A stretch of DNA of 64,000 bases from Pseudomonas sp. LFM046 (lineage in GTDB: Bacteria > Pseudomonadota > Gammaproteobacteria > Pseudomonadales > Pseudomonadaceae): assembly GCF_000949385.2 (NCBI RefSeq), contig NZ_JYKO02000001.1, positions 2,566,620-2,630,619 on the forward strand, in the 5' to 3' direction. The translations under genes and the position numbers were made by a program. The notes under the pieces are model-generated. The model worked only from the letters and a program-made list of their open reading frames with translations. It was not told the DNA's origin and made no database searches. How positions within the stretch are numbered: the first letter of the stretch is position 1; every line of letters starts with the position of its first letter. Shown here piece after piece: positions 10,386-19,144 of the stretch.

Positions 10386-10975
10386 GCGTTTGCCCTTAGA
10401 CGCGATGCTCCGCGTCGATCCCAGGTTGCCGGGATCGATGCTCTACGCCCTGGGTATCGGGAAGCCATGGCGGTCTGACTGCTGCCCATGCAAGGGACGC
10501 ACCTGAACTGATCGTTGGGGAACAGCGGTCAGCGCGAATACCGGCAGCCGCTCAGGCAGGCCGAGCAGCAGAGGAGGGGCGGGGCGTGGTTCCGGACCTG
10601 CAAGTCGAACGCTGGGTGTGGAGGCCCGATTCCGGTCAGGGGTTACCCCATCTTCGGGGACAGAAAGTCGGAATCCATGCGGGCTTTGGGAGTCCCAGCA
10701 TTTTGGCGAGCGTCTCTGTTCAGGCGTTGGCGACCCGCTTCTTCAACGTGTTCTGTGTCTTCCAAGCTTGTTGCGCTTGGAGGCGCCGAATGGAGACCGG
10801 TACATCCAGGCTATGCCGTAGGTCGAGGTCGGAGATCGCCGCTTGCGCATATTTGGTTCGCGTGCGAATCTTTTACATACTTCGTATGCGAAGTATGTTT
10901 GCGATCAGCGGCGCCTCCCGGTTACCGGTTGTTCCGCCGCCACCCCCAGCACCAAAAATCCAGGAGACTTGGGCC
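10386..10975. other. 590-bp gap upstream of the enoyl-CoA hydratase gene
   Basis: I see no convincing gene here. Open frames running through it (for example an N-terminal extension of the hydratase from 10586) lack conserved content. The only strong signal is the palindrome at 10875-10898. GC drops locally around 10860-10905, consistent with a promoter. Confidence 0.45.
10875..10898. promoter_or_regulatory. 24-bp palindrome, probable MarR operator
   Basis: ACATACTTCG (10875-10884) and CGAAGTATGT (10889-10898) are perfect inverted arms around TATG. It lies about 78 bp before the hydratase start. A related core, ACTTCG-CAC-GCGAA, occurs at 12349-12362 upstream of the marR gene. Sharing the core ACTTCGYAYGCGAA suggests the MarR protein represses both units. 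Confidence 0.65.
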
Positions 10976-11746
10976 ATGACATCTGAAGTGACTACCGAGC
11001 TGGTTGGCGGCGTACTGGCCGTCACGCTATCGAGACTGGACAAGAAGAACGCGCTCACGAATGGCATGTACGGCGCCCTGGCAGACGCCATCCAACGAGC
11101 CGAGAGCGACGCAGACGTGCGCGTCGTGCTGATCCAGGCCGATGGCGAGCTCTTCACGTCAGGAAACGACCTGGGCGAGTTCGCCGAGCAGGCCACGGGC
11201 AAGGGGCCGGCTGAACTGAATGTTCTGCGTTTCCTCCAGAACCTCGCAGTGACCACGATTCCGATCGTCGCAGCCGTGCAAGGCAAGGCGGTGGGTGTGG
11301 GTACAACCATGCTCCTGCACTGCGATTACGTAGTGCTCAGCGAGGATGCGCAGCTCTCCGCGCCCTTTGTGAATCTGGCTCTGGTTCCGGAAGCTGGGTC
11401 GAGCTACCTCTTGCCGGCACGCACCGGTCATGTGCGGGCCTTCCAATTGTTCTCGCTGGGCGAGTCGATTGATGCGAAGAGCGCCGTGGCGTGGGGCATC
11501 GCGAACACTGTGGTTCCTGGCGAGGACCTACGCACCGAGGCCAGGCGTGTTGCAGAGAAGCTGGCGACCAAGCCACTCGGGTCGTTGAAGGCAACGAAAC
11601 AGCTCATGCGGGATCCGCAACGGCTACTCGCTCAAATCGATGCAGAGTCGCTCGTTTTCGCCGAGCGATTGAAGAGTGCGGAAGCCAGAGAGGCGTTCAC
11701 GGCCTTTGCGCAGAAGCGTCAGCCCGACTTCTCGACGATTCGCTAG
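10976..11746 (+). CDS. Enoyl-CoA hydratase/isomerase family protein
   Basis: A 256-residue crotonase-fold protein. Motifs are LSRLDKKNALTNGMYGAL, LFTSGNDLGEF (first oxyanion-hole loop), GKAVGVGTTMLLHCDYVV (second oxyanion loop) and LALVPEAGSSYLLP, with the Glu in the position used by hydratases and delta3-delta2 isomerases. It would act on short or medium enoyl-CoA. The ATG at 10976 is chosen because AGGAGA lies about 8 nt upstream and the product begins like the family; a longer open frame upstream is noncoding. A MarR gene converges from downstream and shares an operator core with this promoter. Confidence 0.9.
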   Translation: MTSEVTTELVGGVLAVTLSRLDKKNALTNGMYGALADAIQRAESDADVRVVLIQADGELFTSGNDLGEFAEQATGKGPAELNVLRFLQNLAVTTIPIVAAVQGKAVGVGTTMLLHCDYVVLSEDAQLSAPFVNLALVPEAGSSYLLPARTGHVRAFQLFSLGESIDAKSAVAWGIANTVVPGEDLRTEARRVAEKLATKPLGSLKATKQLMRDPQRLLAQIDAESLVFAERLKSAEAREAFTAFAQKRQPDFSTIR

Positions 11747-11802
11747 CTACGCGGGTGCCTCGCCGGCTCACGCACAGGGCGGTCGCGTGGCCGGCGGGAT
11801 TA

Positions 11803-12228
11803 CTACTCGTCCGCAGCGGGAAACTTGTCCTGCAGGCTCTGCAGCCACCTTGCGACCACCTCGATTTCAGCTTCGCTGAAGCCGTCGGCCAGCAACGCGT
11901 TCATCTTTGCGAGATTCGCCTTGGAACGCTCGGCTGCAGTCTTTCCTTGATCGGTCAACCATAGCCGCCAGACTCGACCATCAGTTTCGTCGCGCCGCCG
12001 CTCGATCAACCCCAGGACTTCCATTCGGTCTGCCAGGCCGCTCATGCCGGGCAGGCCGAGATCCAACGCTGCGGCTGCCTCGCTCATCAAGGCTCCGTCC
12101 TGCTTATCAAGAAAGAACAGGAGGCCTGACTGCGAGGGAGTCACGCCGCCTTCGGGGGTGCTTGCCTGGGACCAGCGGTGCAATCTTCGTTGCCCTGCGT
12201 TGAGTAGGTAAACCAATCGATGTTTCAT
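11803..12228 (-). CDS. MarR-family transcriptional regulator
   Basis: A 141-residue winged-helix protein: helix-turn-helix LMSEAAAALDLGLPGMSGLADRME followed by the wing RRRDETDGRVWRLWLT (the D-x-R-D-x-R-like tip typical of MarR). The dimerisation helices are at both ends. MarR proteins usually repress an adjacent gene and release DNA on binding a phenolic or acyl ligand. Likely targets are itself and the convergent enoyl-CoA hydratase gene, both preceded by the ACTTCGYAYGCGAA core. Confidence 0.88.
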   Translation of the reverse strand: MKHRLVYLLNAGQRRLHRWSQASTPEGGVTPSQSGLLFFLDKQDGALMSEAAAALDLGLPGMSGLADRMEVLGLIERRRDETDGRVWRLWLTDQGKTAAERSKANLAKMNALLADGFSEAEIEVVARWLQSLQDKFPAADE

Positions 12229-12581
12229 CGTTTTCTCGCCGCGTTGTCATGCTTGCTTCGGACAGACGCCGTGGGTTGCTGTTATTAGCTTCAGCGATGT
12301 GGGTCGCAGAACCCGGTTGTGCTGTAGCGCTTCTCACGAGCAGAGAAAACTTCGCACGCGAATAAGTGATCTCATTTTCGTAAGGGGGAAAGGTCGGGTC
12401 AAGTCAGGCAGCTTGAGGGGCGAAGCAAGGCTGGCGTGACGGGAAGCGCGTCTTTGGTCGATGGTGGGGCGTCCAACACTCGAACCTGGGGAAGTGGACC
12501 CGGGTAGTGGTGGCAGCGGATCAGGTTCAGGAGATTGACCTAAACTCCATCTTCCACCCATTCCAGTGCGGAGAAACCCCC
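12229..12581. promoter_or_regulatory. Divergent region between marR and the catalase-like gene
   Basis: This 353-bp gap carries the second copy of the presumed MarR operator (ACTTCGCACGCGAA, 12349-12362), about 120 bp upstream of marR. The promoter of the rightward catalase-like gene should also be here. No small gene or terminator is seen. Confidence 0.5.
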
Positions 12582-13577
12582 ATGACACAGGCCGGCACTC
12601 TTCTCGCCAGTGCGCTGCTCACAGTTCTTTCGCAAGTTGCCTACGCCGCTGAGGAAGCAGCGTTCAACCCCGTGGAAATGATCAGCGCCTTCGAAGGCAC
12701 ATTCGGCGTCCACCCGGGACTCAGGCGCAATCACGCCAAGGGGACCTGTGCAGTAGGGGAGTTCATCGGCATCGCGGACGGCGCCAAGTACAGCCGATCG
12801 GCCTTGTTCAGCGGCCAGGCCATTCCGGTAATTGCGCGCTTCTCCCTGGATGGCGGCAATCCCCAGCAATCGGATGCCGCCAAGGCCGTGCAGGGCATGG
12901 CCCTGGAATTCAAGCTGCCCGGCGGAGGGCTCCAGCACATGACCATGGTCAACGTGCCGGTTTTCTTCGCCACGCCGGAAGGCTTTCGCGACCTGGTCCT
13001 GGCGTTGAAGCCTGATCCGACCACCGGCGCGCCCAATCCCGAGGTGTTCAAGGCGTTTACGGCCAAGCACCCGGACTTCAATCCGCTGGGAGCAGCGATA
13101 CAGGGCCGCAATCCCTTTGTGGGCTTTGACACCAGTTTCTACAACAGCCTCCATGCGTTCTGGTTTGTCGACAAGAACGACAAAAAGACCCTCGTGCGTT
13201 GGCATTTCGAGCCCGTGGACGGGGTGAAGAACCTCACCGACGAGGAAGCCAGCAAGGCGCCGGCCAACTACCTGGAGCCAGCGCTGATCGCCCGTACCCA
13301 GAAGTCCCCAGCGAAATGGGACATGTACATCACCCTCGGCCAGCCGGGGGACGCCGAGAATGATCCTTCCAAGCTCTGGCCGGCCGATCGCCAGAAGGTC
13401 AAGGTTGGCACCCTGGCGATCACCCAGGCCATGGCTCAGAAAGACGGCAGCTGCGGCCCCATCAATTTCGACCCCATTGTGGTGGCTGACGGCATCCAGA
13501 TCACTGACGACCCGGTCCTGAAGGCACGCTCTTCGTCCTATGCCGTGTCGTTCGGCAAGCGCATGTCCGGGCAGTAG
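12582..13577 (+). CDS. Periplasmic catalase-family peroxidase (SrpA-like)
   Basis: A 331-residue protein with a signal peptide (residues 1-21, ending AYAAE) and the reduced catalase fold. The distal-haem histidine motif is RRNHAKGTCAVGEF, with RFSLDGGNPQQSD and a C-terminal proximal region. Length matches small SrpA-type catalase-related haem proteins rather than 480-700-residue catalases. It probably removes peroxides or oxidises an organic substrate in the periplasm. The ATG at 12582 has GGAG 8 nt upstream and gives a clean signal peptide; the longer frame from 12507 does not. Confidence 0.87.
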   Translation: MTQAGTLLASALLTVLSQVAYAAEEAAFNPVEMISAFEGTFGVHPGLRRNHAKGTCAVGEFIGIADGAKYSRSALFSGQAIPVIARFSLDGGNPQQSDAAKAVQGMALEFKLPGGGLQHMTMVNVPVFFATPEGFRDLVLALKPDPTTGAPNPEVFKAFTAKHPDFNPLGAAIQGRNPFVGFDTSFYNSLHAFWFVDKNDKKTLVRWHFEPVDGVKNLTDEEASKAPANYLEPALIARTQKSPAKWDMYITLGQPGDAENDPSKLWPADRQKVKVGTLAITQAMAQKDGSCGPINFDPIVVADGIQITDDPVLKARSSSYAVSFGKRMSGQ

Positions 13578-14037
13578 CCGGGTTCGCTGATCGACACTGC
13601 GTACCTCAAACGCCAAGCCAACTCGGGCATACGCATCTGTGAGGCGTTGCCCGAGACAGGGGCCACCACACAAGCCAGAGGCACGTGTTTATCCGTTCTC
13701 CTCGGGCATACCTTTCAGGTTCGCAGGATTCAGATCAGCACTGGTCGACATCCACAACGGCCTGGGCGAAGGCCTGCGGTGCTTTTCCCCGCGCCTGCGG
13801 GAGCCGTCTAATCCGTCCGATAACCGCCCACTCCGCCTCACTTTCTGTCCTCTCCAACCGCTCTAGATCGGGCGCGCACGCCATTGTTCGCGAAGCACGA
13901 ACACTCAAATCGCTGAAACCGGAATTGTTGGCGGAGGAGGGCACTTGTAGCTTGCGAACCAACCGGACAGCCAGGCCTGCACTGCCAGCAGGGCCTGCGC
14001 CGGCATCAGGCTGACTAATAACAACAAGGTAGCTGCC
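13578..14037. other. 460-bp gap with a hairpin after the catalase-like gene
   Basis: A stem with arms CTCGGGCA and TGCCCGAG lies at 13622-13655, about 45 bp after the catalase stop. It has no T-run but may stabilise or end the transcript. The rest shows no gene. The porin gene's ribosome site AAGG lies 8 nt before its ATG, and its promoter should lie within 13870-14020. Confidence 0.4.
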
Positions 14038-15387
14038 ATGATTCCTCGCAAGCATCGTTCTGCAATCTCCCTGTTCGCCCCGGTCCTGGCGGCCGCCGCG
14101 TTGTTTCCCCATGTTACCCAGGCTGCCGAGCCGGGGCCGTCCGGCTCGCTGTTCCGCAGTGCCTTTGGCGATGCCCTGGAAAAGGATTACGGCATCAAGG
14201 TCCATGGCTGGGCCCAGGCCGGCTGGATCTACAACGACAACGGCAGTGATGACGTGAGCAAGCAGGCCTTCTTCAACAACGACGAAGGCTTCAACCTCAA
14301 CCAGTTCGCTCTGGCCATCGAGAAGACGCCCAAGGGCAACGTGGTGGGCCGTGTCGGACCGTTCCCGGGACCGATGCCGCAGGAAGCCGACTGGGGCTTC
14401 AACGTCACCGCGCTCTACGGCAAGGACGCGCGCTTCTTCAAGACCTACGGGTTCGACGAAGACTTCGGCGTCAACCGCAGCGCCGACGCCAACGACGAGA
14501 ATTTCAACATCGCCCAGGCGTACCTGGACTTCTACATCCCGGTGCTCGGCGGCTCCAACCTGATGCTCGGTGTCTTCCACACCCCGCTGGAGAACGAGAT
14601 CGGCTTCGCCCTGGGCAGCCCGGCCCCGGCGGACTTCTACAGCCACACCTATTCCTTCATGCATGGCCCGGCCAAGCACACCGGCGCGCTGTACTCCTTC
14701 AAGCTGCCCCAGGAAGAGGGCGGCAGCATGCTCGGCTTCGAGTTGGGCGTGGTGCAGGGGTGGAACAACATGCAGGACCCCAATGGCGACCCGGACGTGA
14801 TCGCCAACGTGCGCTGGCGCTCGGCGGACTTCCGTACCTGGGTGGACTGGGAAAACATCTACGGTAACGGCGCGGGCGACAGTTTTGCCGAGTGCGCCTG
14901 CGGCTCGCCCATCCCGGCTGGGACCGAGGACGATGACCTGACCCGCTACGCCTCCTACCTGACGGTTTCCCATGTGCTCGACGAGCGCAACCGTGTCGCC
15001 GTCGAGTTCAACTACGGCCAGCAGGAAGACGCCGCCTTGGCCGGTTTTGCCAACAAGCACAACGCCCACTGGTACGGCACGGACGTCAACTGGTACCACC
15101 GCCTGGGCGGCAATCTGATGTGGAACAGCCGCGCCGAGTGGTTCTACACCGATGCCCCGGTGCACGTGGTAATGGCCAACATCGACCCACAGACCGGCAT
15201 CCCCGATCCGAGCTGGGGCAGCTTCTACGGCATCACCACCAACCTGGCGTGGACGCCGGTGCCCAACGTCCGCCTGCGCCCCGAGCTGCGCTACGACATT
15301 CACAGCGGCAGCGGCCGCGACGCGTTCGGCGACGGCCGCGAAGACAGCCAACTGGTCGGTTCCTTCGACATCACCGTCTTCTTCTGA
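14038..15387 (+). CDS. Outer-membrane beta-barrel porin-like protein
   Basis: A 449-residue protein with a signal peptide (about residues 1-29, ending TQAAEP) and alternating aromatic/polar beta-strands, ending in phenylalanine (FDITVFF) as outer-membrane barrels do. Content such as VHGWAQAGWIYNDN and NFNIAQAYLDFYIPV resembles the BBP2-type putative porins often found beside aromatic-catabolic transporters. It probably lets the substrate of the adjacent Liv-type ABC system through the outer membrane. It is followed 81 bp later by the binding-protein gene, apparently in one operon. Confidence 0.82.
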   Translation: MIPRKHRSAISLFAPVLAAAALFPHVTQAAEPGPSGSLFRSAFGDALEKDYGIKVHGWAQAGWIYNDNGSDDVSKQAFFNNDEGFNLNQFALAIEKTPKGNVVGRVGPFPGPMPQEADWGFNVTALYGKDARFFKTYGFDEDFGVNRSADANDENFNIAQAYLDFYIPVLGGSNLMLGVFHTPLENEIGFALGSPAPADFYSHTYSFMHGPAKHTGALYSFKLPQEEGGSMLGFELGVVQGWNNMQDPNGDPDVIANVRWRSADFRTWVDWENIYGNGAGDSFAECACGSPIPAGTEDDDLTRYASYLTVSHVLDERNRVAVEFNYGQQEDAALAGFANKHNAHWYGTDVNWYHRLGGNLMWNSRAEWFYTDAPVHVVMANIDPQTGIPDPSWGSFYGITTNLAWTPVPNVRLRPELRYDIHSGSGRDAFGDGREDSQLVGSFDITVFF

Positions 15388-15468
15388 TCCGGCACCCACC
15401 CAACTGCCATCCCGGCTGGCCCCTGTGGGTGCCGTGCCGGACCTCATCCTCCAGTCGAGGTCTCCATC

Positions 15469-16779
15469 ATGGACAACAACAAGAAACTCCTCGGTGCCGG
15501 GCTCTCCCGGCGTGATTTCCTGCGGGCCAGCGGCGTCGTGGCTGGCGGCTCGTTGCTCGCAGGCTTTTCTTCAGCCCCGCTGCTGGCGGCGGAAAAGGTC
15601 ATCCGCATTGGTTACGTCAGTCCGCAGACCGGGCCGCTGGCCCCCTTCGCCGCAGCGGACACGTACATCATCGAGAGCCTGGCGTCGGTGCTGAAGAACA
15701 GCATCACCGTGGGCGGCCAGCGCTGCCGCCTTGAGGTGATCGTCAAGGACAGCCAGTCCAACCCCAACCGCGCCGCCGAAGTGGCCAACGAACTGATCCT
15801 CTCCGACGGCGTCGACTTGATGCTGGTGTCGTCCACCCCGGAGACCACCAACCCGGTGTCGGATCAGTGTGAGATCAACGAGGTCCCCTGCATCTCCACC
15901 GTGGCGCCCTGGCAGCCCTGGTTCTTCACCCGCGGTGGCAAGCCTGACGAAGGCTTCCAGTGGACGTACCACTTCTTCTGGGGCCTGGAAGACGTGATCG
16001 CCACTTACACCGCCATGTGGGGCGGAATGGGCAGCAACAAGGTGATCGGTGGTCTGTTCCCCAATGACGGCGACGGCAATGCCTGGGGCGACAGCAAGCT
16101 GGGCTTCCCGCCGGTGCTGGCGCAGAAGGGTTTCCAACTGGTGGACCCGGGCCGCTTCCAGAGCCTGACCGACGACTTCTCCGCGCAGATTTCCGCCTTC
16201 AAGAAGGCTGAGGCAGAGATCGTCACCGGCGTGGTCATTCCGCCGGACCTCACCACCTTCTGGACCCAGGCGCGCCAGCAGGGCTTCCAGCCAAAGGCCA
16301 TGTCGGTGGGCAAGGCGCTGCTGTTCCCCTCGGCAGTAGAGGCCCTGGGCAAGGACGGGCACAACCTCTCCACGGAAATCTGGTGGAGCCCGAGTCATCC
16401 CTTCGCGTCCTCGCTCAATGGTCTCACCGCCGGGCAACTGGCCGAGCGTTACACCAAGGCCACCGGCAAACAGTGGACCCAGCCGCTGGGCTTCGTCCAT
16501 GCGCTGTTCGAGCTGGCGGTGGACATCCTCCAGCGCACCGAGGAAGTGGGTAATCCCGAAGCCACCCGCGATGCGCTGCTGAAGACGGAACTCAATACCG
16601 TGGTCGGTCCTGTGAGCTGGAAGAACGGCCCGGTGAAGAACGTCGCCAAGACCCCGCTGGTGTCCGGCCAGTGGCGCCTGGGTGGGCCCTTCACCTACGA
16701 CCTGGTGATCACCAGCAACCAGACCGCGCCGCAGATTCCCCTCGGAGGGGAGATGCAGGCGATCACCTACGGCGGCTGA
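15469..16779 (+). CDS. Tat-exported Liv-type ABC substrate-binding protein
   Basis: A 436-residue type-1 periplasmic binding protein (Leu/Ile/Val-like fold). The N-terminus has a twin-arginine signal, SRRDFLRASG, a hydrophobic stretch and a cleavage region LLAAEK. The mature start IRIGYVSPQTGPLAPFA is typical of the family. Members of this branch often bind aromatic acids, amides or urea rather than amino acids. With LivGFHM downstream and the hydroquinone operon nearby, an aromatic substrate is a reasonable inference but is not shown by sequence. Confidence 0.85.
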   Translation: MDNNKKLLGAGLSRRDFLRASGVVAGGSLLAGFSSAPLLAAEKVIRIGYVSPQTGPLAPFAAADTYIIESLASVLKNSITVGGQRCRLEVIVKDSQSNPNRAAEVANELILSDGVDLMLVSSTPETTNPVSDQCEINEVPCISTVAPWQPWFFTRGGKPDEGFQWTYHFFWGLEDVIATYTAMWGGMGSNKVIGGLFPNDGDGNAWGDSKLGFPPVLAQKGFQLVDPGRFQSLTDDFSAQISAFKKAEAEIVTGVVIPPDLTTFWTQARQQGFQPKAMSVGKALLFPSAVEALGKDGHNLSTEIWWSPSHPFASSLNGLTAGQLAERYTKATGKQWTQPLGFVHALFELAVDILQRTEEVGNPEATRDALLKTELNTVVGPVSWKNGPVKNVAKTPLVSGQWRLGGPFTYDLVITSNQTAPQIPLGGEMQAITYGG

Positions 16780-16785
16780 TTTCCT

Positions 16786-16826
16786 ACCCCCTCTCCCCAG
16801 CCCTCTCCCCCATGGGGGAGAGGGAG
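16786..16826. repeat. C/T-rich hairpin between binding protein and livG
   Basis: CCCTCTCCCCC followed by ATG and GGGGGAGAGGG forms a strong stem. A similar, less perfect copy lies at 23234-23257 between the dioxygenase and dehydrogenase genes. Such intergenic hairpins are common in Pseudomonas operons and may set relative expression of neighbours. Confidence 0.55.
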
Positions 16827-16849
16827 TCGTATGAAGCAGGTAACAACCT

Positions 16850-17572
16850 ATGCAACAACTCCTCGTACTGGAGCAGGTGCACAAGAGCTACGGCTCGGTG
16901 AAGGTGACCGACGATCTCAGCCTGGCCCTGGCGCCGGGCGAGGCGCTGGGCATCATCGGGCCGAATGGCGCAGGCAAGAGCACGCTGTTCAACCTGATCG
17001 CCGGGGGTGTGGCCGCCGACAGCGGACGCATTCATTTTCAGGGAGACGATGTCACCCGCGAGCCAGTGTTCAAGCGCTGCCAGCGTGGCATTGGCCGCTC
17101 TCACCAGATCCCCCATCCGTTCGTGAAAATGACGGTGTTCGAGAACCTGCTGGTGGGCGCCACTTTCGGTGCTGGGCAGTCGGAGAAGGACAGCTACGCC
17201 TGGTGCGCGCACATCCTCGAACTCACCGGCCTGATGAAGAAGGCCAACGTCCTGGCCGGTTCGCTCACGCTGCTGGAGCGCAAGCGCCTGGAAATGGCCC
17301 GTGCCCTGGCCACCCGGCCGCAACTGTTGTTGTTGGACGAGATCGCCGGCGGCCTCACTGAACCGGAGTGCCACGAACTCGTGGGGACCATCCAGGGCAT
17401 CCACCGTTCCGGCACCGCGATCATCTGGATCGAGCACATCGTCCATGCGCTGCTGGCGGTGGTCGGCCGTCTGGCGGTGATCAACTTCGGCCGCAAGCTG
17501 GACGAGGGCGAGCCCAATGCGGTGATGGCCAATCCGAAGGTCCAGGAAATCTACATGGGCATCGGGAGCTGA
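16850..17572 (+). CDS. livG: Branched-chain-type ABC transporter ATP-binding protein LivG
   Basis: A 240-residue ATPase. Walker A GPNGAGKSTLF lies at about residues 38-48, the Walker B region is LLLLDEIAGGL, and the H-loop His is in IWIEHIVHAL. The signature segment reads SLTLLERKRLEMARAL instead of the usual LSGGQ or LPYGxQ form, a variant seen in some LivG-like proteins. It powers the LivHM permease. It is followed by livF with a 4-bp gap. Confidence 0.9.
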   Translation: MQQLLVLEQVHKSYGSVKVTDDLSLALAPGEALGIIGPNGAGKSTLFNLIAGGVAADSGRIHFQGDDVTREPVFKRCQRGIGRSHQIPHPFVKMTVFENLLVGATFGAGQSEKDSYAWCAHILELTGLMKKANVLAGSLTLLERKRLEMARALATRPQLLLLDEIAGGLTEPECHELVGTIQGIHRSGTAIIWIEHIVHALLAVVGRLAVINFGRKLDEGEPNAVMANPKVQEIYMGIGS

Positions 17573-17576
17573 AGCC

Positions 17577-18278
17577 ATGCTGACGATCCGCAAACTGCGC
17601 GCCGGCTACGGCGACTTCCAGGCGCTGTTCGGCATCGACCTGGACCTGGCGGCAGGGGAAACCGTCGCCATCATCGGCTCCAATGGCGCCGGCAAATCCA
17701 CCTTCCTGCGCTCTCTGGCCGGGCTGATCCGAAACGATCCCGGCGCCATTCGCTTCAAGGACGAGTACATCGGCAGCCTGCCGGCCAACCGGGTACTGGA
17801 GCGCGGCATCGCCCTGGTGCCGGAGGGCCGCAAGCTGTTCCCCTCGCTGAGTGTCGAGGAGAACCTGCTGATCGGCGCCTACAGCAAGCGCCAGGGCGCC
17901 TGGAACCTGCAGCGCATCTACGGCCTGTTCCCGGTGTTGGAGAAGCTGCGCAAGCGCCCGGGTACCGCGCTGTCCGGCGGCCAGCAGCAGATGGTCGCCA
18001 TCGGCCGCGCGCTGATGTCGAGCCCGAGCCTGCTGCTCTGCGACGAGATCAGCCTTGGTCTCGCGCCCACCACCATCAAGGACATCTACGCCGCGCTGCC
18101 ATCGATCAAGGCCGATGGCACGGCGGTGATCCTGGTCGAGCAGGACATCAACCAGGCCCTCAGCGTCGCGGACCGCTTCTACTGCTTCCAGGAAGGGCGC
18201 ATTTCCCTGTCCGGCAAGCCCGGCGAGGTGAGCAAGGATCAGATCAAGGCGGCCTATTTCGGCCTGGCGGAGGCATGA
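17577..18278 (+). CDS. livF: Branched-chain-type ABC transporter ATP-binding protein LivF
   Basis: A 233-residue ATPase with Walker [16 protein letters not shown], a canonical signature ([16 protein letters not shown]), Walker [12 protein letters not shown] and the His switch [11 protein letters not shown]. It pairs with LivG on the cytoplasmic face of the permease. Its stop overlaps the livH start (ATGACG), indicating translational coupling. Confidence 0.92.
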   Translation: MLTIRKLRAGYGDFQALFGIDLDLAAGETVAIIGSNGAGKSTFLRSLAGLIRNDPGAIRFKDEYIGSLPANRVLERGIALVPEGRKLFPSLSVEENLLIGAYSKRQGAWNLQRIYGLFPVLEKLRKRPGTALSGGQQQMVAIGRALMSSPSLLLCDEISLGLAPTTIKDIYAALPSIKADGTAVILVEQDINQALSVADRFYCFQEGRISLSGKPGEVSKDQIKAAYFGLAEA

Positions 18279-19144
18279 CGATGGAATGGCTCAATACCCT
18301 GGTGCAGGGCGTGCTGCTCGGCGGCCTCTACGCGATGTTCGCGGTCGGTCTGTCGTTGATGTTCGGCATCATGCGCCTGGTCAACATCGCCCATGGCGAC
18401 TTCATCGTGCTGGCGTCCTACTTGGCCCTGGTGGTGGTGGAAGTGCTCGGACTGTCGCCCTTGGCCAGCCTGGTGCTGGTGGTGCCGGTGATGTTCGTGG
18501 TCGGCTACTGCCTGCAGCGCCAATTGCTCAACCGCACCCTCGGCAATGACATCCTGCCGCCACTGCTGGTGACCTTCGGCCTGTCGATCATCCTGCAGAA
18601 CGTGCTGTTGGAGTTCTTTAGCGCCGACAGCCAGAAACTCTCCCAGGGTGAGTTGGAAGTTGCCAGCGTGGCCGTGGGCGGGCTCAGCCTCGGCGTGATG
18701 CCGCTGCTGGTGTTTGGCTGTGCCCTGGCGGTGATCGGTGGATTGCAGTTGCTGTTCTACAAGACCCGCCTGGGCCGCGCCTTCCGCGCCACCTCGGATG
18801 ACCAGTCCACCGCGCAACTGATGGGCATCGACAACCGCCATATCTTCGGCCTGGCCATGGCGCTGGCGATGGCGGTGGTGTCCATCGCAGGGGTGTTCCT
18901 GGCAGTCCGTACCAGCTTCGACCCCAGCGTCGGCCCGGCGCGCCTGCTTTACGGTTTCGAGGCGGTGATCATCGGCGGCCTCGGCAGCCTCTGGGGCACC
19001 CTGGCCGGTGGCGTGATCCTCGGCGTCGCCCAGGCGGTGGGCGCGCGCATCGATCCGGGCTGGCAGATCCTGGCGGGCCACCTGGTGTTCCTGCTGATCC
19101 TGGTTTTCCGCCCGCGTGGCCTATTTCCCCGGAGTGTCGACTGA
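18275..19144 (+). CDS. livH: Branched-chain-type ABC permease LivH
   Basis: A 289-residue membrane protein with about eight transmembrane helices. LVQGVLLGGLYAMFAVGLSL at the N-terminus is the LivH hallmark, and the cytoplasmic EAA-like loop reads GRAFRATSDDQSTAQLMGI. It forms half of the translocation channel. The start at 18275 overlaps livF; a second ATG at 18281 would remove two residues. The 3' end overlaps livM by 1 bp. Confidence 0.92.
   Translation: MTMEWLNTLVQGVLLGGLYAMFAVGLSLMFGIMRLVNIAHGDFIVLASYLALVVVEVLGLSPLASLVLVVPVMFVVGYCLQRQLLNRTLGNDILPPLLVTFGLSIILQNVLLEFFSADSQKLSQGELEVASVAVGGLSLGVMPLLVFGCALAVIGGLQLLFYKTRLGRAFRATSDDQSTAQLMGIDNRHIFGLAMALAMAVVSIAGVFLAVRTSFDPSVGPARLLYGFEAVIIGGLGSLWGTLAGGVILGVAQAVGARIDPGWQILAGHLVFLLILVFRPRGLFPRSVD

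Noticed and set aside
10586-10975. 130-residue extension of the enoyl-CoA hydratase
   Set aside because: It has no conserved residues, runs across the palindromic operator, and the ATG at 10976 has a good ribosome-binding site.
13735-15447. 570-residue open frame antisense to the porin gene, and many similar long antisense frames
   Set aside because: High-GC coding DNA leaves opposite frames open. The translations are low-complexity (Val/Gly/His/Arg-rich) without family motifs, while the sense frames encode recognisable proteins.
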